A stretch of DNA of 41,297 bases from Nocardioides daeguensis (GCF_019192965.1 NZ_JAHTKU010000029.1:1-41297), one strand, 5' to 3'; positions 33,037 through 40,818 are shown, numbered from the stretch's first letter. The notes: generated by a model not told the origin, from the sequence alone. Translations and numbers: made by a program.

Positions 33037-34884
33037 GTGCCGGAATCTGCACAGCGCATGCTGCGCGTCGCCGCGGCGCGCGCCGACTTCCTCGACAGCG
33101 GGCTCCCCGGGGCGGCCGGCGTGCCCGGCATCCTCGCCGCCTCCTGGGAGCGCAGTCAGCAGGCGGGGGTGGACAGCGCCCAGCCGCACAGCCACTTCAC
33201 CGAGGAGATCGACACCGGCTCGCTCCTGGTGCGCTGCGCGCGTCCGGTGCTGCGCCAGCTCGGCATCGACGCCGCCGACGTACCGGTGGTGATCGCGGTG
33301 ACCGACCACCGCGCCCGGCTGGTGCAGCGCGTCGACACCTCGAGCGGTGTCAGCCGGCTGCTCGACCGCGTCGACTTCGCTCCCGGCTTCAGCTACTCGG
33401 AGTCGACGATGGGCACCAACGGCGTCGGCACGGTCCTCGAGTCCGGCCAACCGGTGAGCATCGTGGGCCCCGAGCACTTCGCGGAGAACCTGCACGCCTT
33501 CGCCTGCACGGGCGCACCGATCATCGACCCGGTGACCCGCCGGGTCGAGGGCGTGCTGGACATCTCCACGCTGAGCCAGAGCTGGAGTCCCTTGATGCAC
33601 ACCCTGGCCAAGAGCGCGGCCCAGGACATCGGCCGCAACCTCCTGCTCGACCGCAGCCAGTCCCAGCAGGCCATCTTCGACACCTACCTGCAGGTCCAGG
33701 CGAAGGCCTGCCGCCAGGCCGTCTTCGCCTTCGGCGACTCGGTGTTCATGGCCAACCCGGCGGCCGAGGCCCAGTTCGACCCGTCGGAGCAGCGCATCCT
33801 GCGCGACCACGCGACGTTCATGATGGAACGCCGGGACCGGGCCAGCGACACCCTCGAACTGCCCACGGGCCGGATCGTGCACGTGCGGGGCACCCGGATC
33901 CTGGCGGGGTCCGAGGTCGCCGGGCTGGTGGTGATCGCCGAGGTGGTCGCCGCCGCGAAGTCCGGCACCAGCGGGGACTTCGTCGAGCACGTGCTGCCCC
34001 AGGTGGCGATCGCCACCAGCTCGACCTCGCGGATCGCCGGGGACCTCGGCAAGCCGTACGACGAGATCAGCGCCGGGCGCTCACCCGCGTGGCTGCGGGC
34101 GTGCGAGGACCTGCGCACCGCGTTGAGCAGCCAGCAGCCCACCGTCGTCCTCGGCGAGACCGGGACGGGCAAGTTCACCCTCGTCGGCGAGCTCTTCCAC
34201 CACGGCTTCCCCGGGGCCTACAGCGTGGCCATCGATGCCGCCGACGTCACCGTGGGGGGCGAGCCCGCGGACCTGGAGGCGCTCGGGACCAGCGACGCCG
34301 GGCCCACGCTCTACATCGTGCGCAACCTGGACGCCGCCTCGACCGCCGCCGCGGAGCAGCTCGACTCCTTCCTGGAGCGGATCCGCGACAGTGGTGGCAC
34401 CGCCTGGAGCGTCGCCACGCTGTCCGACTCCGCGCTCGACTCCGACCTGCCCTTCCACCCCCTGCTCCGGCACTTCGACGTCTCCGTGACGGTCCCGCCG
34501 CTGCGCTGCCGCACCGAGGACCTCACCGGGATCATCGACTCGCTGCTGCGCACCCTCGCCCCGCACCGCAGGGTCCGGCTCAGCCCGGAGGCGCAGCGCC
34601 TCGTGGCCCGCTACTCGTGGCCCCGCAACGTCGCGCAGCTCGCCGAGGCGCTCGACCAGGCGCTGCGCCGGCGTCCGGTCGGCGAGATCCAGGCCGACGA
34701 CCTGCCGGCGTACTGCCAGACGGCGACCCGGCACCGCCTCACGCCGCTCGAGACGGCCGAGCGGGACGCGATCGTGGTCGCCCTGCGCGAGCACCAGGGC
34801 AACCGGGTCGCCGCGGCCGCCCACCTGGGCATGGCGCGGTCCAGCCTCTACCGCAAGATCAAGTCCTACGACATCCGCGCCTGA
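33037..34884 (+). CDS. AcoR/AcxR-like activator without sigma-54 contact loop
   Basis: 615 residues. A GAF domain (about 65-180) has SESTMGTNGVGTVLESGQPV and VEGVLDIST. A middle region of PAS-like length follows, then an AAA+-like domain with a Walker A variant GETGTGKF (373-380). A Fis-type helix-turn-helix ends the protein (REHQGNRVAAAAHLGMARSS, then LYRKIKSY). The GAFTGA loop that contacts sigma-54 is missing together with the sequence around it. The Walker B position reads LYIVRNLD where LFLDEIGD is usual, so ATP hydrolysis is doubtful. Actinobacteria generally lack sigma-54, so it must act another way. GTG 33037 has GGGAGA upstream. It likely activates the divergent ketone carboxylase operon. 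Confidence 0.88.
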   Translation: MPESAQRMLRVAAARADFLDSGLPGAAGVPGILAASWERSQQAGVDSAQPHSHFTEEIDTGSLLVRCARPVLRQLGIDAADVPVVIAVTDHRARLVQRVDTSSGVSRLLDRVDFAPGFSYSESTMGTNGVGTVLESGQPVSIVGPEHFAENLHAFACTGAPIIDPVTRRVEGVLDISTLSQSWSPLMHTLAKSAAQDIGRNLLLDRSQSQQAIFDTYLQVQAKACRQAVFAFGDSVFMANPAAEAQFDPSEQRILRDHATFMMERRDRASDTLELPTGRIVHVRGTRILAGSEVAGLVVIAEVVAAAKSGTSGDFVEHVLPQVAIATSSTSRIAGDLGKPYDEISAGRSPAWLRACEDLRTALSSQQPTVVLGETGTGKFTLVGELFHHGFPGAYSVAIDAADVTVGGEPADLEALGTSDAGPTLYIVRNLDAASTAAAEQLDSFLERIRDSGGTAWSVATLSDSALDSDLPFHPLLRHFDVSVTVPPLRCRTEDLTGIIDSLLRTLAPHRRVRLSPEAQRLVARYSWPRNVAQLAEALDQALRRRPVGEIQADDLPAYCQTATRHRLTPLETAERDAIVVALREHQGNRVAAAAHLGMARSSLYRKIKSYDIRA

Positions 34885-34895
34885 TCCGGCTGGGC

Positions 34896-35000
34896 TCAGG
34901 CAGGCTGGCGGCCGGCCATCTCGACCTGGCGTCGCAGCCAGCTGCGGACATGGCCCACCACCGCGTCCGGGGCGTCGGACTGGACGAAGACATGCTGCAC
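34896..35000 (-). other. tiny ORF, perhaps the C-terminal relic of a lost gene
   Basis: A 34-residue frame (GTG start) reads VQHVFVQSDAPDAVVGHVRS, then WLRRQVEMAGRQPA, and stops. It reads like the C-terminal helix of a real protein rather than random sequence. The residues upstream are blocked by the terminator hairpin at 35024-35061. It may be a gene remnant at the island boundary, or simply chance. No family was recognised. Confidence 0.25.
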
Positions 35001-35023
35001 CCCGGTTGCCGACCCCCGAGATA

Positions 35024-35061
35024 ACGAAAGCGCAGGTCAGCGGGCTGACCTGCGCTTTCGT
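35024..35061 (-). terminator. strong hairpin behind the tRNA-Arg fragment
   Basis: A perfect 18-bp stem (CGAAAGCGCAGGTCAGC at 35025-35041, complement at 35044-35060, with A35024/T35061 adding a pair) and a 2-base loop. It lies just downstream of the tRNA 3' fragment on the minus strand and looks like that gene's original terminator, left in place on the chromosome side of the attachment site. Confidence 0.8.
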
Positions 35062-35067
35062 GTTCTG

Positions 35068-35109
35068 CGCGCCTGTAGGGATTCGAACCCCAAACCTTCT
35101 GATCCGTAG
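35068..35109 (-). other. 3' fragment of a tRNA-Arg(ACG) gene, putative attachment site
   Basis: Read on the minus strand this is the 3' half of tRNA-Arg: anticodon loop CTACGGA (35103-35109, anticodon ACG), the anticodon-stem half TCAGA, the T-arm with GGTTCGAATCC, and the 3' acceptor strand CAGGCGC with discriminator G. The 5' half (acceptor GCGCCTG and D-arm) is absent: the sequence before the anticodon loop is unrelated. Integrases that target a tRNA 3' end leave exactly such a fragment at the far end of the element. The fragment's 3' side faces the ketone-catabolism block and its 5' side faces the island, so the intact tRNA gene should lie at the other end of the island, beyond this window. 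Confidence 0.8.
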
Positions 35110-35254
35110 GGCTCCGATGGGGTGTCCGGCGCCGACCCGGCGCGCCTACGGCCGACACCTCGATATCCCCAAAGTAGCAGGTCAGAGCGGCCTTCACCGG
35201 CCTGTCGTCCCCCGTCGGAGCCGGTCGCGCCGAGCCGGCCGTGCTCTCGGGGGC

Positions 35255-35269
35255 AGGCTAGATTGAGCC
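35255..35269. repeat. 15-bp motif shared by two island promoter regions (copy 1)
   Basis: AGGCTAGATTGAGCC; its exact complement is at 40778-40792, upstream of the last island gene. It contains TAGATT, a TANNNT-type -10, in this orientation. It lies 117 bases before the protease start. Confidence 0.4.
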
Positions 35270-35291
35270 GATAATGAGCCTGTTCCAAGGC

Positions 35292-35316
35292 AGCCGCACG
35301 CGATTAGCGTGCGGCT
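35292..35316. other. hairpin in the leader of the protease gene
   Basis: A perfect 10-bp stem (AGCCGCACGC at 35292-35301, complement at 35307-35316) with loop GATTA. It is about 70 bases before the start codon, so it may be an operator or a leader RNA structure. Confidence 0.4.
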
Positions 35317-35386
35317 CCGGTGGTGGACCTGCGCGTAGACCGCGCCAATGAGCCGCTGTGGGCTAAGACTGTCGAGGAGGATTCCT

Positions 35387-36490
35387 GTGGACACCGGCCA
35401 CGCTCGCACGCTGTTCGATCGATTCAGCGCGGCAGTCGCTTACATCGCGGTCGAGAAGGCAGATGGCAGTCATGGCATAGGAACCGCCACCCACGTTGGC
35501 GAAGGGGTCTTTGTCACCGCCAGGCATGTCGTAGACGGACATCAGATCGTAGAGGTCTCATCCACGGAGGACGTCTACATCCGGTTGCCAGAGGGGACAG
35601 AGAGTCAGCTGACAGTGCACGCTGGAGACGAGGAGTGGCCAGCACATAGAGTCTCGAACGGATCCATGACGCTGGCGTCGGGCGTCGTCTTCCACTCTGA
35701 CCCTGATGTTGATCTTGCAGCCTTTAGAGTCGCGGATTGCGATCCGCAGACGCCTTGGGTCCCTCTCGGCGATCACCTCGACGATTGGCTCGGCGCCGGC
35801 GACTTCGTCCTGTCAGAGGTCATTGTCATGGGGTATCCGCCCATTCCGATGACGCGGCGGCCATACATCGTCGCGGCACGGGCGGAGGTAAACGCTCAGG
35901 TCGACTACTACGACACACCCCACGTCCATTGGATCCTGTCGACCATGGCACGGGGCGGCTTCAGCGGCGCCATGGCCATCGACGAGCGCGGAATCGCCCT
36001 TGGCGTGGTCGGGCGCAGCGTGTTGTCTGGCCCTGCACCGGAGGAGCTGGGCTACATGTCGGCCACTTCGATCGAGCCGATTTACCAGATGCTGGCCGAG
36101 GCCAAGATGCTGCCGATGGCCCAGCAGGACCACTGGGACGGCTTTTGGAACAGTGACATCACATTCTTGGAGCGCCCTTCGGTTGACGGCTTTGGTATGC
36201 AATCAATAGCCCATGTAGAGACCTTCGATGACGGACAGCGGCTCTGGCTCCGAGTGAGGGCGCACGACGACTCCGGGCTTCAGGCGGAGGCTGCGCGCGT
36301 TGCACGCGACGAACTCGGGCAAGATGTCGAGGTCGATGTCACCAAAGGCGGTGCTGCGCACTTGCGCGTTAGAACGTACGGTGTATCCGAGGTCCAGGCC
36401 CTCGAGCGAGCCCGCGATAGAGCACTGGCAGTGCTCGAAGCGGCCCTGCCCGGAGCCACACGGGGAGAGAATCGCTCATCCCCCCGATAG
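35387..36490 (+). CDS. trypsin-like serine protease
   Basis: 367 residues, no signal peptide, so cytoplasmic. The chymotrypsin-fold catalytic triad is visible: His47 in VFVTARHVVDG, Asp109 in DPDVDLAAFRV, and Ser193 in ARGGFSGAMAID. The serine context is GFSGA rather than GDSGG. Residues after about 250 form a separate C-terminal region of unknown fold (VDVTKGGAAHLRVRTYGVSE). GTG 35387 is preferred over ATG 35348 because GAGGAGG lies 6 bases upstream. It is the first gene inside the island and faces the DprA module tail to tail. Cytoplasmic trypsin-like proteases occur as defence effectors, but nothing here proves that role. Confidence 0.85.
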   Translation: MDTGHARTLFDRFSAAVAYIAVEKADGSHGIGTATHVGEGVFVTARHVVDGHQIVEVSSTEDVYIRLPEGTESQLTVHAGDEEWPAHRVSNGSMTLASGVVFHSDPDVDLAAFRVADCDPQTPWVPLGDHLDDWLGAGDFVLSEVIVMGYPPIPMTRRPYIVAARAEVNAQVDYYDTPHVHWILSTMARGGFSGAMAIDERGIALGVVGRSVLSGPAPEELGYMSATSIEPIYQMLAEAKMLPMAQQDHWDGFWNSDITFLERPSVDGFGMQSIAHVETFDDGQRLWLRVRAHDDSGLQAEAARVARDELGQDVEVDVTKGGAAHLRVRTYGVSEVQALERARDRALAVLEAALPGATRGENRSSPR

Positions 36491-36514
36491 CCGGACGCGG
36501 GCTGGTCCGCGGCG

Positions 36515-36541
36515 GCGAGCGAGCGATCAGCGCTCGCTCGC
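36515..36541. terminator. terminator between protease and PRTase genes
   Basis: A perfect 11-bp stem (GCGAGCGAGCG at 36515-36525, complement at 36531-36541) with a 5-base loop ATCAG, between two convergent genes. Confidence 0.75.
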
Positions 36542-36597
36542 TCCGGTCGGGACGGGGCGCAGACACCGTTCCATCGCTGGACCAGCACTTTCCTCAT

Positions 36598-37347
36598 TTA
36601 GCAGTGGGCACCGGTTATCGGACAGATATCGGGGTCGTACGGGCTTTGTGCGTTCGCGACCAGGAACGGCCAGGTGTTAGGCCTGTTTGGGTCCATCCAT
36701 CGTGCCACCACAAGTGTCGTCACGGATTTGGCGCCGGCATACTTGAGGGCTGCCGCTGCCGACTCCACGTGAGCTCCCGTGGTCCAGGTGTCCTCGACTA
36801 GCAGGACGTGGTGCCCGGCGACCCCAGAGGCGACATAGTTTCCGGGGGTGAAGCTTCGAGCCGGACCTGAAAGCGTGGGTGCAGCGCTGAGTCCGGCCAT
36901 CGGCATCCTAGAGCCCAGCACCCGATGGGCGAGCACATGTAGCGGGTGGATGCCGGTGCGAACGGGGACTGACGGAACGGTGGCCCAAAGCGTAGGAGCG
37001 CCGTGAATAGGGTCGGCCAGGCAAGCCTGGTGGCCAACTAGCGCGTAGGCGAGCATGAACTGGACAGTCTCGACCGCGGTCGTACCTGGGTTACTGGCCT
37101 TATAGGCGCGCATGACCGCGCCCGACTGATGGCCGGAGACGCCGTAAGCAAGAATGCCGACGCGGTCGGAGGCCACGCCTGGATACTCGAACTCGCACGG
37201 GTAGCAACTTTGAAAGCCGGGCTTAGGGATGCCCATGCACCGAGGACAAGAGCTGCCCTGCACGTACTGAGTGTTGACCATAAACCCGGCGCCGTGCTGC
37301 GTAAGAAAGGTCTTGACCTGGGTCAATCCCGGGCTGGTCGCGACCAT
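36598..37347 (-). CDS. ComF-like phosphoribosyltransferase (copy A)
   Basis: 249 residues. A possible zinc site lies in the N-terminal part (CPRC at 34-37 and CYPC at 48-51), as in ComF proteins. The PRPP loop is LLVEDTWTTG (182-191), followed by a helix and VTTLVVARW. Proteins of this type bind PRPP; ComFC takes part in handling single-stranded DNA in natural transformation. The gene begins 6 bases after the dprA stop and has no ribosome site in the gap, so it is probably translated by coupling. It shares the DTWT[T/S]G form of the loop with the second PRTase of this module, which suggests the pair is functionally linked. Confidence 0.82.
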   Translation of the reverse strand: MVATSPGLTQVKTFLTQHGAGFMVNTQYVQGSSCPRCMGIPKPGFQSCYPCEFEYPGVASDRVGILAYGVSGHQSGAVMRAYKASNPGTTAVETVQFMLAYALVGHQACLADPIHGAPTLWATVPSVPVRTGIHPLHVLAHRVLGSRMPMAGLSAAPTLSGPARSFTPGNYVASGVAGHHVLLVEDTWTTGAHVESAAAALKYAGAKSVTTLVVARWMDPNRPNTWPFLVANAQSPYDPDICPITGAHC

Positions 37348-37353
37348 CTAGAC

Positions 37354-38262
37354 TCAGATCGCGCTGACGAGGCTATCGAGAGCGCTGCTGACCCGGCTTG
37401 GCTCCTCAACCAGCGAGCCGACGATGTCCTTCACCTCGGCGATGGAAGCGGCCGGGTGCACCCCGGGCTGGCCTACGAGCTCTCGCGCCCAAACGTTGTT
37501 CTCGATGACCGAGTCGGTCAGGATCACCGGCCGGCCGTGTTGGACTGCGACCCGTGCTTGAATCCGGGCACCGCTATGCTCACCGGCCTCGACTACCAAG
37601 GTCGCGATGCCATAGCCCGACATCGTCGCGTTGCGCATCGGGAACGTGTGCTTTTGCGGCGGCTGATCCGGCCAGAACTGGGACAACAGCAAGCCTGCTT
37701 CCGCGACCCTGCGGTGCAACTCGCGATTGGCCGCCGGGTACTGGAGGTTGATGCCAGTACCGATCACGCCGACGGGCCGTCCGCCTGCCTCGAGGCAGGC
37801 CGTGTGAGCGGCTGTGTCGATCCCTGCGGCGAGACCGGAAATGACCGAGACGTCCATCGAGACCAGGGTCTGGGCGATGGCTCGGGCCATCTCGATGCCT
37901 CGGGCGGAGGCATTCCGCGAGCCGACGACAGACACCCCGACGTCGCCTGCGGCAGGGGTCCCGCGCATGAAGACAAAGGGCGGCGCCTCGTGAATTCCGC
38001 GTAGCCGGGAGGGATAGTGCTCATCGAGGATCGACACGAACCTGTTGTCGGAGACAGCCCAAGCTCTAAGGTCCTCCCGTGCCGTGATCGAGTCGGCCGA
38101 CGGCAACAGTTCTGCGCCGATCAGACTGTCTCGAACTGCAACTGCGCTGCCTTGCTCTAGAACTTGAGCGACGATCTCTGGCCACTTCAGCCCCGCAGGA
38201 CGGGTACGCAGCAGCACAATCAGCGCCGTGTGCTCGTCAAGCGTGCTCTGCTCCACAGCCAC
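37354..38262 (-). CDS. dprA: DprA/Smf family DNA-processing protein
   Basis: 302 residues. The Rossmann-like SLOG core is intact: SVVGSRNASARG (about 111-122), SGLAAGIDTAAH (142-153), VIGTGINLQYPAANRELH (166-183), FPMRNATMSGYG (207-218) and VVEAGEHSGARIQAR (223-237). The FPMRNATM motif differs from the usual FPxRNRxI by an Ala for the second Arg. Typical DprA loads RecA on incoming single-stranded DNA. The usual C-terminal winged helix is absent, so the protein is a core form. GTG start; GGAGGT is rather far upstream (about 10 bases). It sits between two PRTase genes in the island, not in the housekeeping rnhB/topA context. Confidence 0.88.
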   Translation of the reverse strand: MAVEQSTLDEHTALIVLLRTRPAGLKWPEIVAQVLEQGSAVAVRDSLIGAELLPSADSITAREDLRAWAVSDNRFVSILDEHYPSRLRGIHEAPPFVFMRGTPAAGDVGVSVVGSRNASARGIEMARAIAQTLVSMDVSVISGLAAGIDTAAHTACLEAGGRPVGVIGTGINLQYPAANRELHRRVAEAGLLLSQFWPDQPPQKHTFPMRNATMSGYGIATLVVEAGEHSGARIQARVAVQHGRPVILTDSVIENNVWARELVGQPGVHPAASIAEVKDIVGSLVEEPSRVSSALDSLVSAI

Positions 38263-38402
38263 AGGCTACTCAACCTCCTTCGCACTCGAGCCAAGGCAGC
38301 GCGTTGGCCGTGTCGTCCGAGCGTAGGCGGCACCTCCGACACTCGATAGTCGTCTTGCGGTCGACTTACCGCGACGAGCTGACGAGCCGCTCGATGTCTG
38401 CG

Positions 38403-39215
38403 TCATGCGCACACGACGCAGTCGCGTAGGTCCCACACGTCTCTCTGAGCATCTTCGTAAATCTCTTCCGAGCTTCCGAAGCCGCCCGCGACGTTTAGCT
38501 GTCGTCCGAGCGTCATCACGGTGACGTCGTTGGCACCGGCGTCTTTCAGCGCTTGAGCCGAGCTGGCAGCAGAGGACCCGGACGTCCAAGTGTCATCGAG
38601 CAGGAGGACTGACGAGCCTTCGACAACGAAGGGGTCGACAAGGTACGCCTCAGGCTTGAGTTGTCCTCGAGCTGGACGGGTGGTTGAAGCGTCTCGGGAG
38701 AGGAAGTCGAGGTCCCAAGCCCAACGCGCCAAGATCGGATCGCCGGAGACGACCCCCTTGAGAAGGCGCTCGAGATGATTGAAGCTACGGGTGCCGTTCG
38801 AGGGGACGATGGTGGCGACGTCGAAGCGACCTCGTCCAGCGAGGCTGTCAATGCATTCGTCGTGCGCTTGGACGAACTGGTGCAGCAGTGAGGACAACGG
38901 CTTCCTCAGCCACTTGTATCCGACGAAGTCCTTGTACCGGTGCAGTATGGACTCGAGCCCCGCGTCCACGCTGTATGTCACCGGAATGAGCGCATCGACG
39001 GCGTCGCCATAGCGATGGCAGTGATAACACCGCGGCCAGGTTTGGGACGATTCTGCATCTAGGTACCCGCTGGCACCGAAGCACAGAGTGCATGAGCGTT
39101 CATGACGGGGAGCGACGGGGAGAAGCAGGTCGTCCTGGTCTTCCATCCAGGCGAGCCATGCCGTGGTCGTCTCTGGCTCGTCCAATCGAGGTTTGAAGAA
39201 GCCTCGGTAGCTCAC
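38403..39215 (-). CDS. ComF-like phosphoribosyltransferase (copy B)
   Basis: 270 residues. Two cysteine pairs (CTLC at 42-45 and CYHC at 63-66) form a likely zinc site, and the PRPP loop is LLLDDTWTSG (204-213). A middle part of about 100 residues includes YKDFVGYKWLRKPLSSLLHQ, as in ComF. The two PRTases are clearly different in sequence. The ATG has GGGAGGGAGGA upstream. It leads the minus-strand module; 140 bases separate it from dprA, which is long for a tight operon, so dprA may have its own promoter. Confidence 0.82.
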   Translation of the reverse strand: MSYRGFFKPRLDEPETTTAWLAWMEDQDDLLLPVAPRHERSCTLCFGASGYLDAESSQTWPRCYHCHRYGDAVDALIPVTYSVDAGLESILHRYKDFVGYKWLRKPLSSLLHQFVQAHDECIDSLAGRGRFDVATIVPSNGTRSFNHLERLLKGVVSGDPILARWAWDLDFLSRDASTTRPARGQLKPEAYLVDPFVVEGSSVLLLDDTWTSGSSAASSAQALKDAGANDVTVMTLGRQLNVAGGFGSSEEIYEDAQRDVWDLRDCVVCA

Positions 39216-39335
39216 GTGGTCCTCCCTCCCGAGAGGCTAATGGCCTCGGGCCGCTGCCGGAGCGGTTTCCTGAGAATCGGTGGCTGCAACGTGGGTCTCT
39301 CCGCGCAGGTTGCGACCGCTGACCCGCTGCACCTC

Positions 39336-39361
39336 TCGTCCGCACGAGTCGTCCGCACGAG
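39336..39361. repeat. tandem perfect 13-bp repeat, possible operator
   Basis: TCGTCCGCACGAG occurs twice with no spacer (39336-39348 and 39349-39361). Each unit is itself a dyad (CTCGT/ACGAG around CCGC). It lies in the 348-bp divergent gap between PRTase copy B and the Schlafen-type gene; nothing else obvious is in that gap except a -10-like AGGCTA complement near 39234 and TAGAAC at 39551. Confidence 0.5.
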
Positions 39362-39550
39362 GCCGATCGACACGCCCTCGTACAGATCGACCGCAGGCTA
39401 GCTACCAGCCACCCGTGCGGTGCTAGCGAACGGCGCCCATCGCCGCTGCTGCACCAGCAGGTGTCACCGGCACCGAGTGACATTACGAACGGGTCGAGCT
39501 CCTCACAGAACGGAGCGTGGCAGCGACCCGTAAGTGCCGGACTCCCCTGC

Positions 39551-39556
39551 TAGAAC
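39551..39556 (+). promoter_or_regulatory. -10-like box for a leaderless Schlafen-type message
   Basis: TAGAAC is one base off TANNNT and ends 7 bases before the ATG at 39564, which has no Shine-Dalgarno. This is the expected layout of a leaderless promoter. Confidence 0.35.
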
Positions 39557-39563
39557 TCCTCCC

Positions 39564-40748
39564 ATGACGAAGAAGCCGGAGCCGTCGAGGTACGCGACGG
39601 TCAGCCAAGCGGCTCAGCGCATCCTCGCGCTCGGCGAATCAGATCGGTATGAGTTCAAGCGAGACGTTGAGGTTGTCACGCCGAAGCTGCTGGCTGCGCT
39701 GGCGAACTGGGTGTCGCTCGACCCGACTCGCGAGGCCGCTCACCTTCTGGTGGGTGTCGATGAAGCCGAGGACAAGGAGACCGGGCTCGTCTATGGAGTG
39801 CCGTTTGGACTATCGAAGGGCCTCGACAAGGCGGTCGCACGTATCCAGGACATGGCGAGCAAGACCCGGCCGATCCCCGTCGACGTCCGCCTCATCGAGG
39901 AAGGCGTCGAACAAGCTACGCCGTTCCTCCGAGTGGAGATCCGCCCGAGCATGGCACCGCATTTCGATGACGAGGGCCGGCGCCAGACCAGACAGGGACG
40001 TTCCACTCGGGCGCTCACCGACGACGAGCTATTGAGCATCTACCTCGACCGCGAGGCCGGCAGCTTCGCAGCTCGCTTCCGGCAGACCACAACGGAGCTG
40101 CAGTCCGCCATCGGAGCAATCGGCGGCCAGGTCGACCAGATCGCCGAGGGCATCGAGAAGAACATCGCCGAACCGATCGCGCGCATGACGGCAACTGCAG
40201 AAGAGGCCGCGGAGGCCGCGCACTCTGCCGCTTCAGCAGCCGACTCGGCCAACGCCGCGGCCGACACCGCCACCTACGAGGTCGAACACGTCCAGCGGCT
40301 GGTCAGAGAGCTCCAGGAGGTCGTGGACGATCTCGACGACGAGTCTCACCAGAACCTGGTGTATCGCGTGGTGCAACTCCGCCGGAAGGTGTGGTGGAAC
40401 TTCACCGTCGATACCCACCAGCGCACATCGGCACGGGCCAACAAGCTCGCCGACGAGCTTCACAATCTGCTGGCAGGCGACGTGTCGGTAGAGCCCGCCC
40501 GCAACAGCTGGGAGCTGGACGTCTGGCAAGGTCTGCTTCGGGACCGCGGAGAGCAGCGGCACTCCCGCGGAACACAGAAGTGGTGGGCGGCGGTGATCGA
40601 GGAGGTACAAGAGTTCCTCAAGGACCCCGTGTACACCGGCCCCGACCTGCCGGACCTACGGGCGGCACTTCAGGCGGACTTCGATCACGAGGTGGACGAC
40701 CCGGAGAGCACGACGAACCATTTCCGTGCCCTCCTCGACGACGACTGA
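39564..40748 (+). CDS. Schlafen/AlbA_2-type protein with coiled coil
   Basis: 394 residues. The N-terminal domain (about 20-165) shows the AlbA_2 (Schlafen-type) pattern: ESDRYEFKRDV with Glu30 and Lys32, then LLAALANWVSL, AHLLVGVDEAED, TGLVYGVPFG, and the late RQTRQGRSTRALTDDELLSI. Such domains are nucleic-acid binding and some are RNases. A long coiled coil follows (about 165-260, rich in Ala and Glu: ARMTATAEEAAEAAHSAASA). The last 130 residues are unrecognised. The start is ATG 39564; GTG 39534 lies in frame upstream but a leaderless promoter supports the ATG. The gene is divergent from the DprA module and may be co-regulated with it. Confidence 0.72.
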   Translation: MTKKPEPSRYATVSQAAQRILALGESDRYEFKRDVEVVTPKLLAALANWVSLDPTREAAHLLVGVDEAEDKETGLVYGVPFGLSKGLDKAVARIQDMASKTRPIPVDVRLIEEGVEQATPFLRVEIRPSMAPHFDDEGRRQTRQGRSTRALTDDELLSIYLDREAGSFAARFRQTTTELQSAIGAIGGQVDQIAEGIEKNIAEPIARMTATAEEAAEAAHSAASAADSANAAADTATYEVEHVQRLVRELQEVVDDLDDESHQNLVYRVVQLRRKVWWNFTVDTHQRTSARANKLADELHNLLAGDVSVEPARNSWELDVWQGLLRDRGEQRHSRGTQKWWAAVIEEVQEFLKDPVYTGPDLPDLRAALQADFDHEVDDPESTTNHFRALLDDD

Positions 40749-40777
40749 TCCCGCCGGCGCCGACGGAAACTGTCGGA

Positions 40778-40792
40778 GGCTCAATCTAGCCT
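40778..40792. repeat. 15-bp motif shared by two island promoter regions (copy 2)
   Basis: GGCTCAATCTAGCCT, the exact complement of 35255-35269. Here it contains TAGCCT (40787-40792), a possible -10 for the gene at 40819. Confidence 0.4.
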
Positions 40793-40818
40793 CGTCAGTG
40801 AACCAAGGAGGCACCGCC

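Noticed and set aside
35068..35109. Complete tRNA gene
   Set aside because: The acceptor 5' strand, D-arm and 5' half of the anticodon stem are missing; the preceding sequence does not fold with it.
36598..39215. Natural competence locus
   Set aside because: No comEA, comEC or pilus genes, and the setting is a low-G+C island next to a tRNA scar.
39336..39361. CRISPR array
   Set aside because: Only two direct 13-bp units without spacers, and no cas genes in the window.
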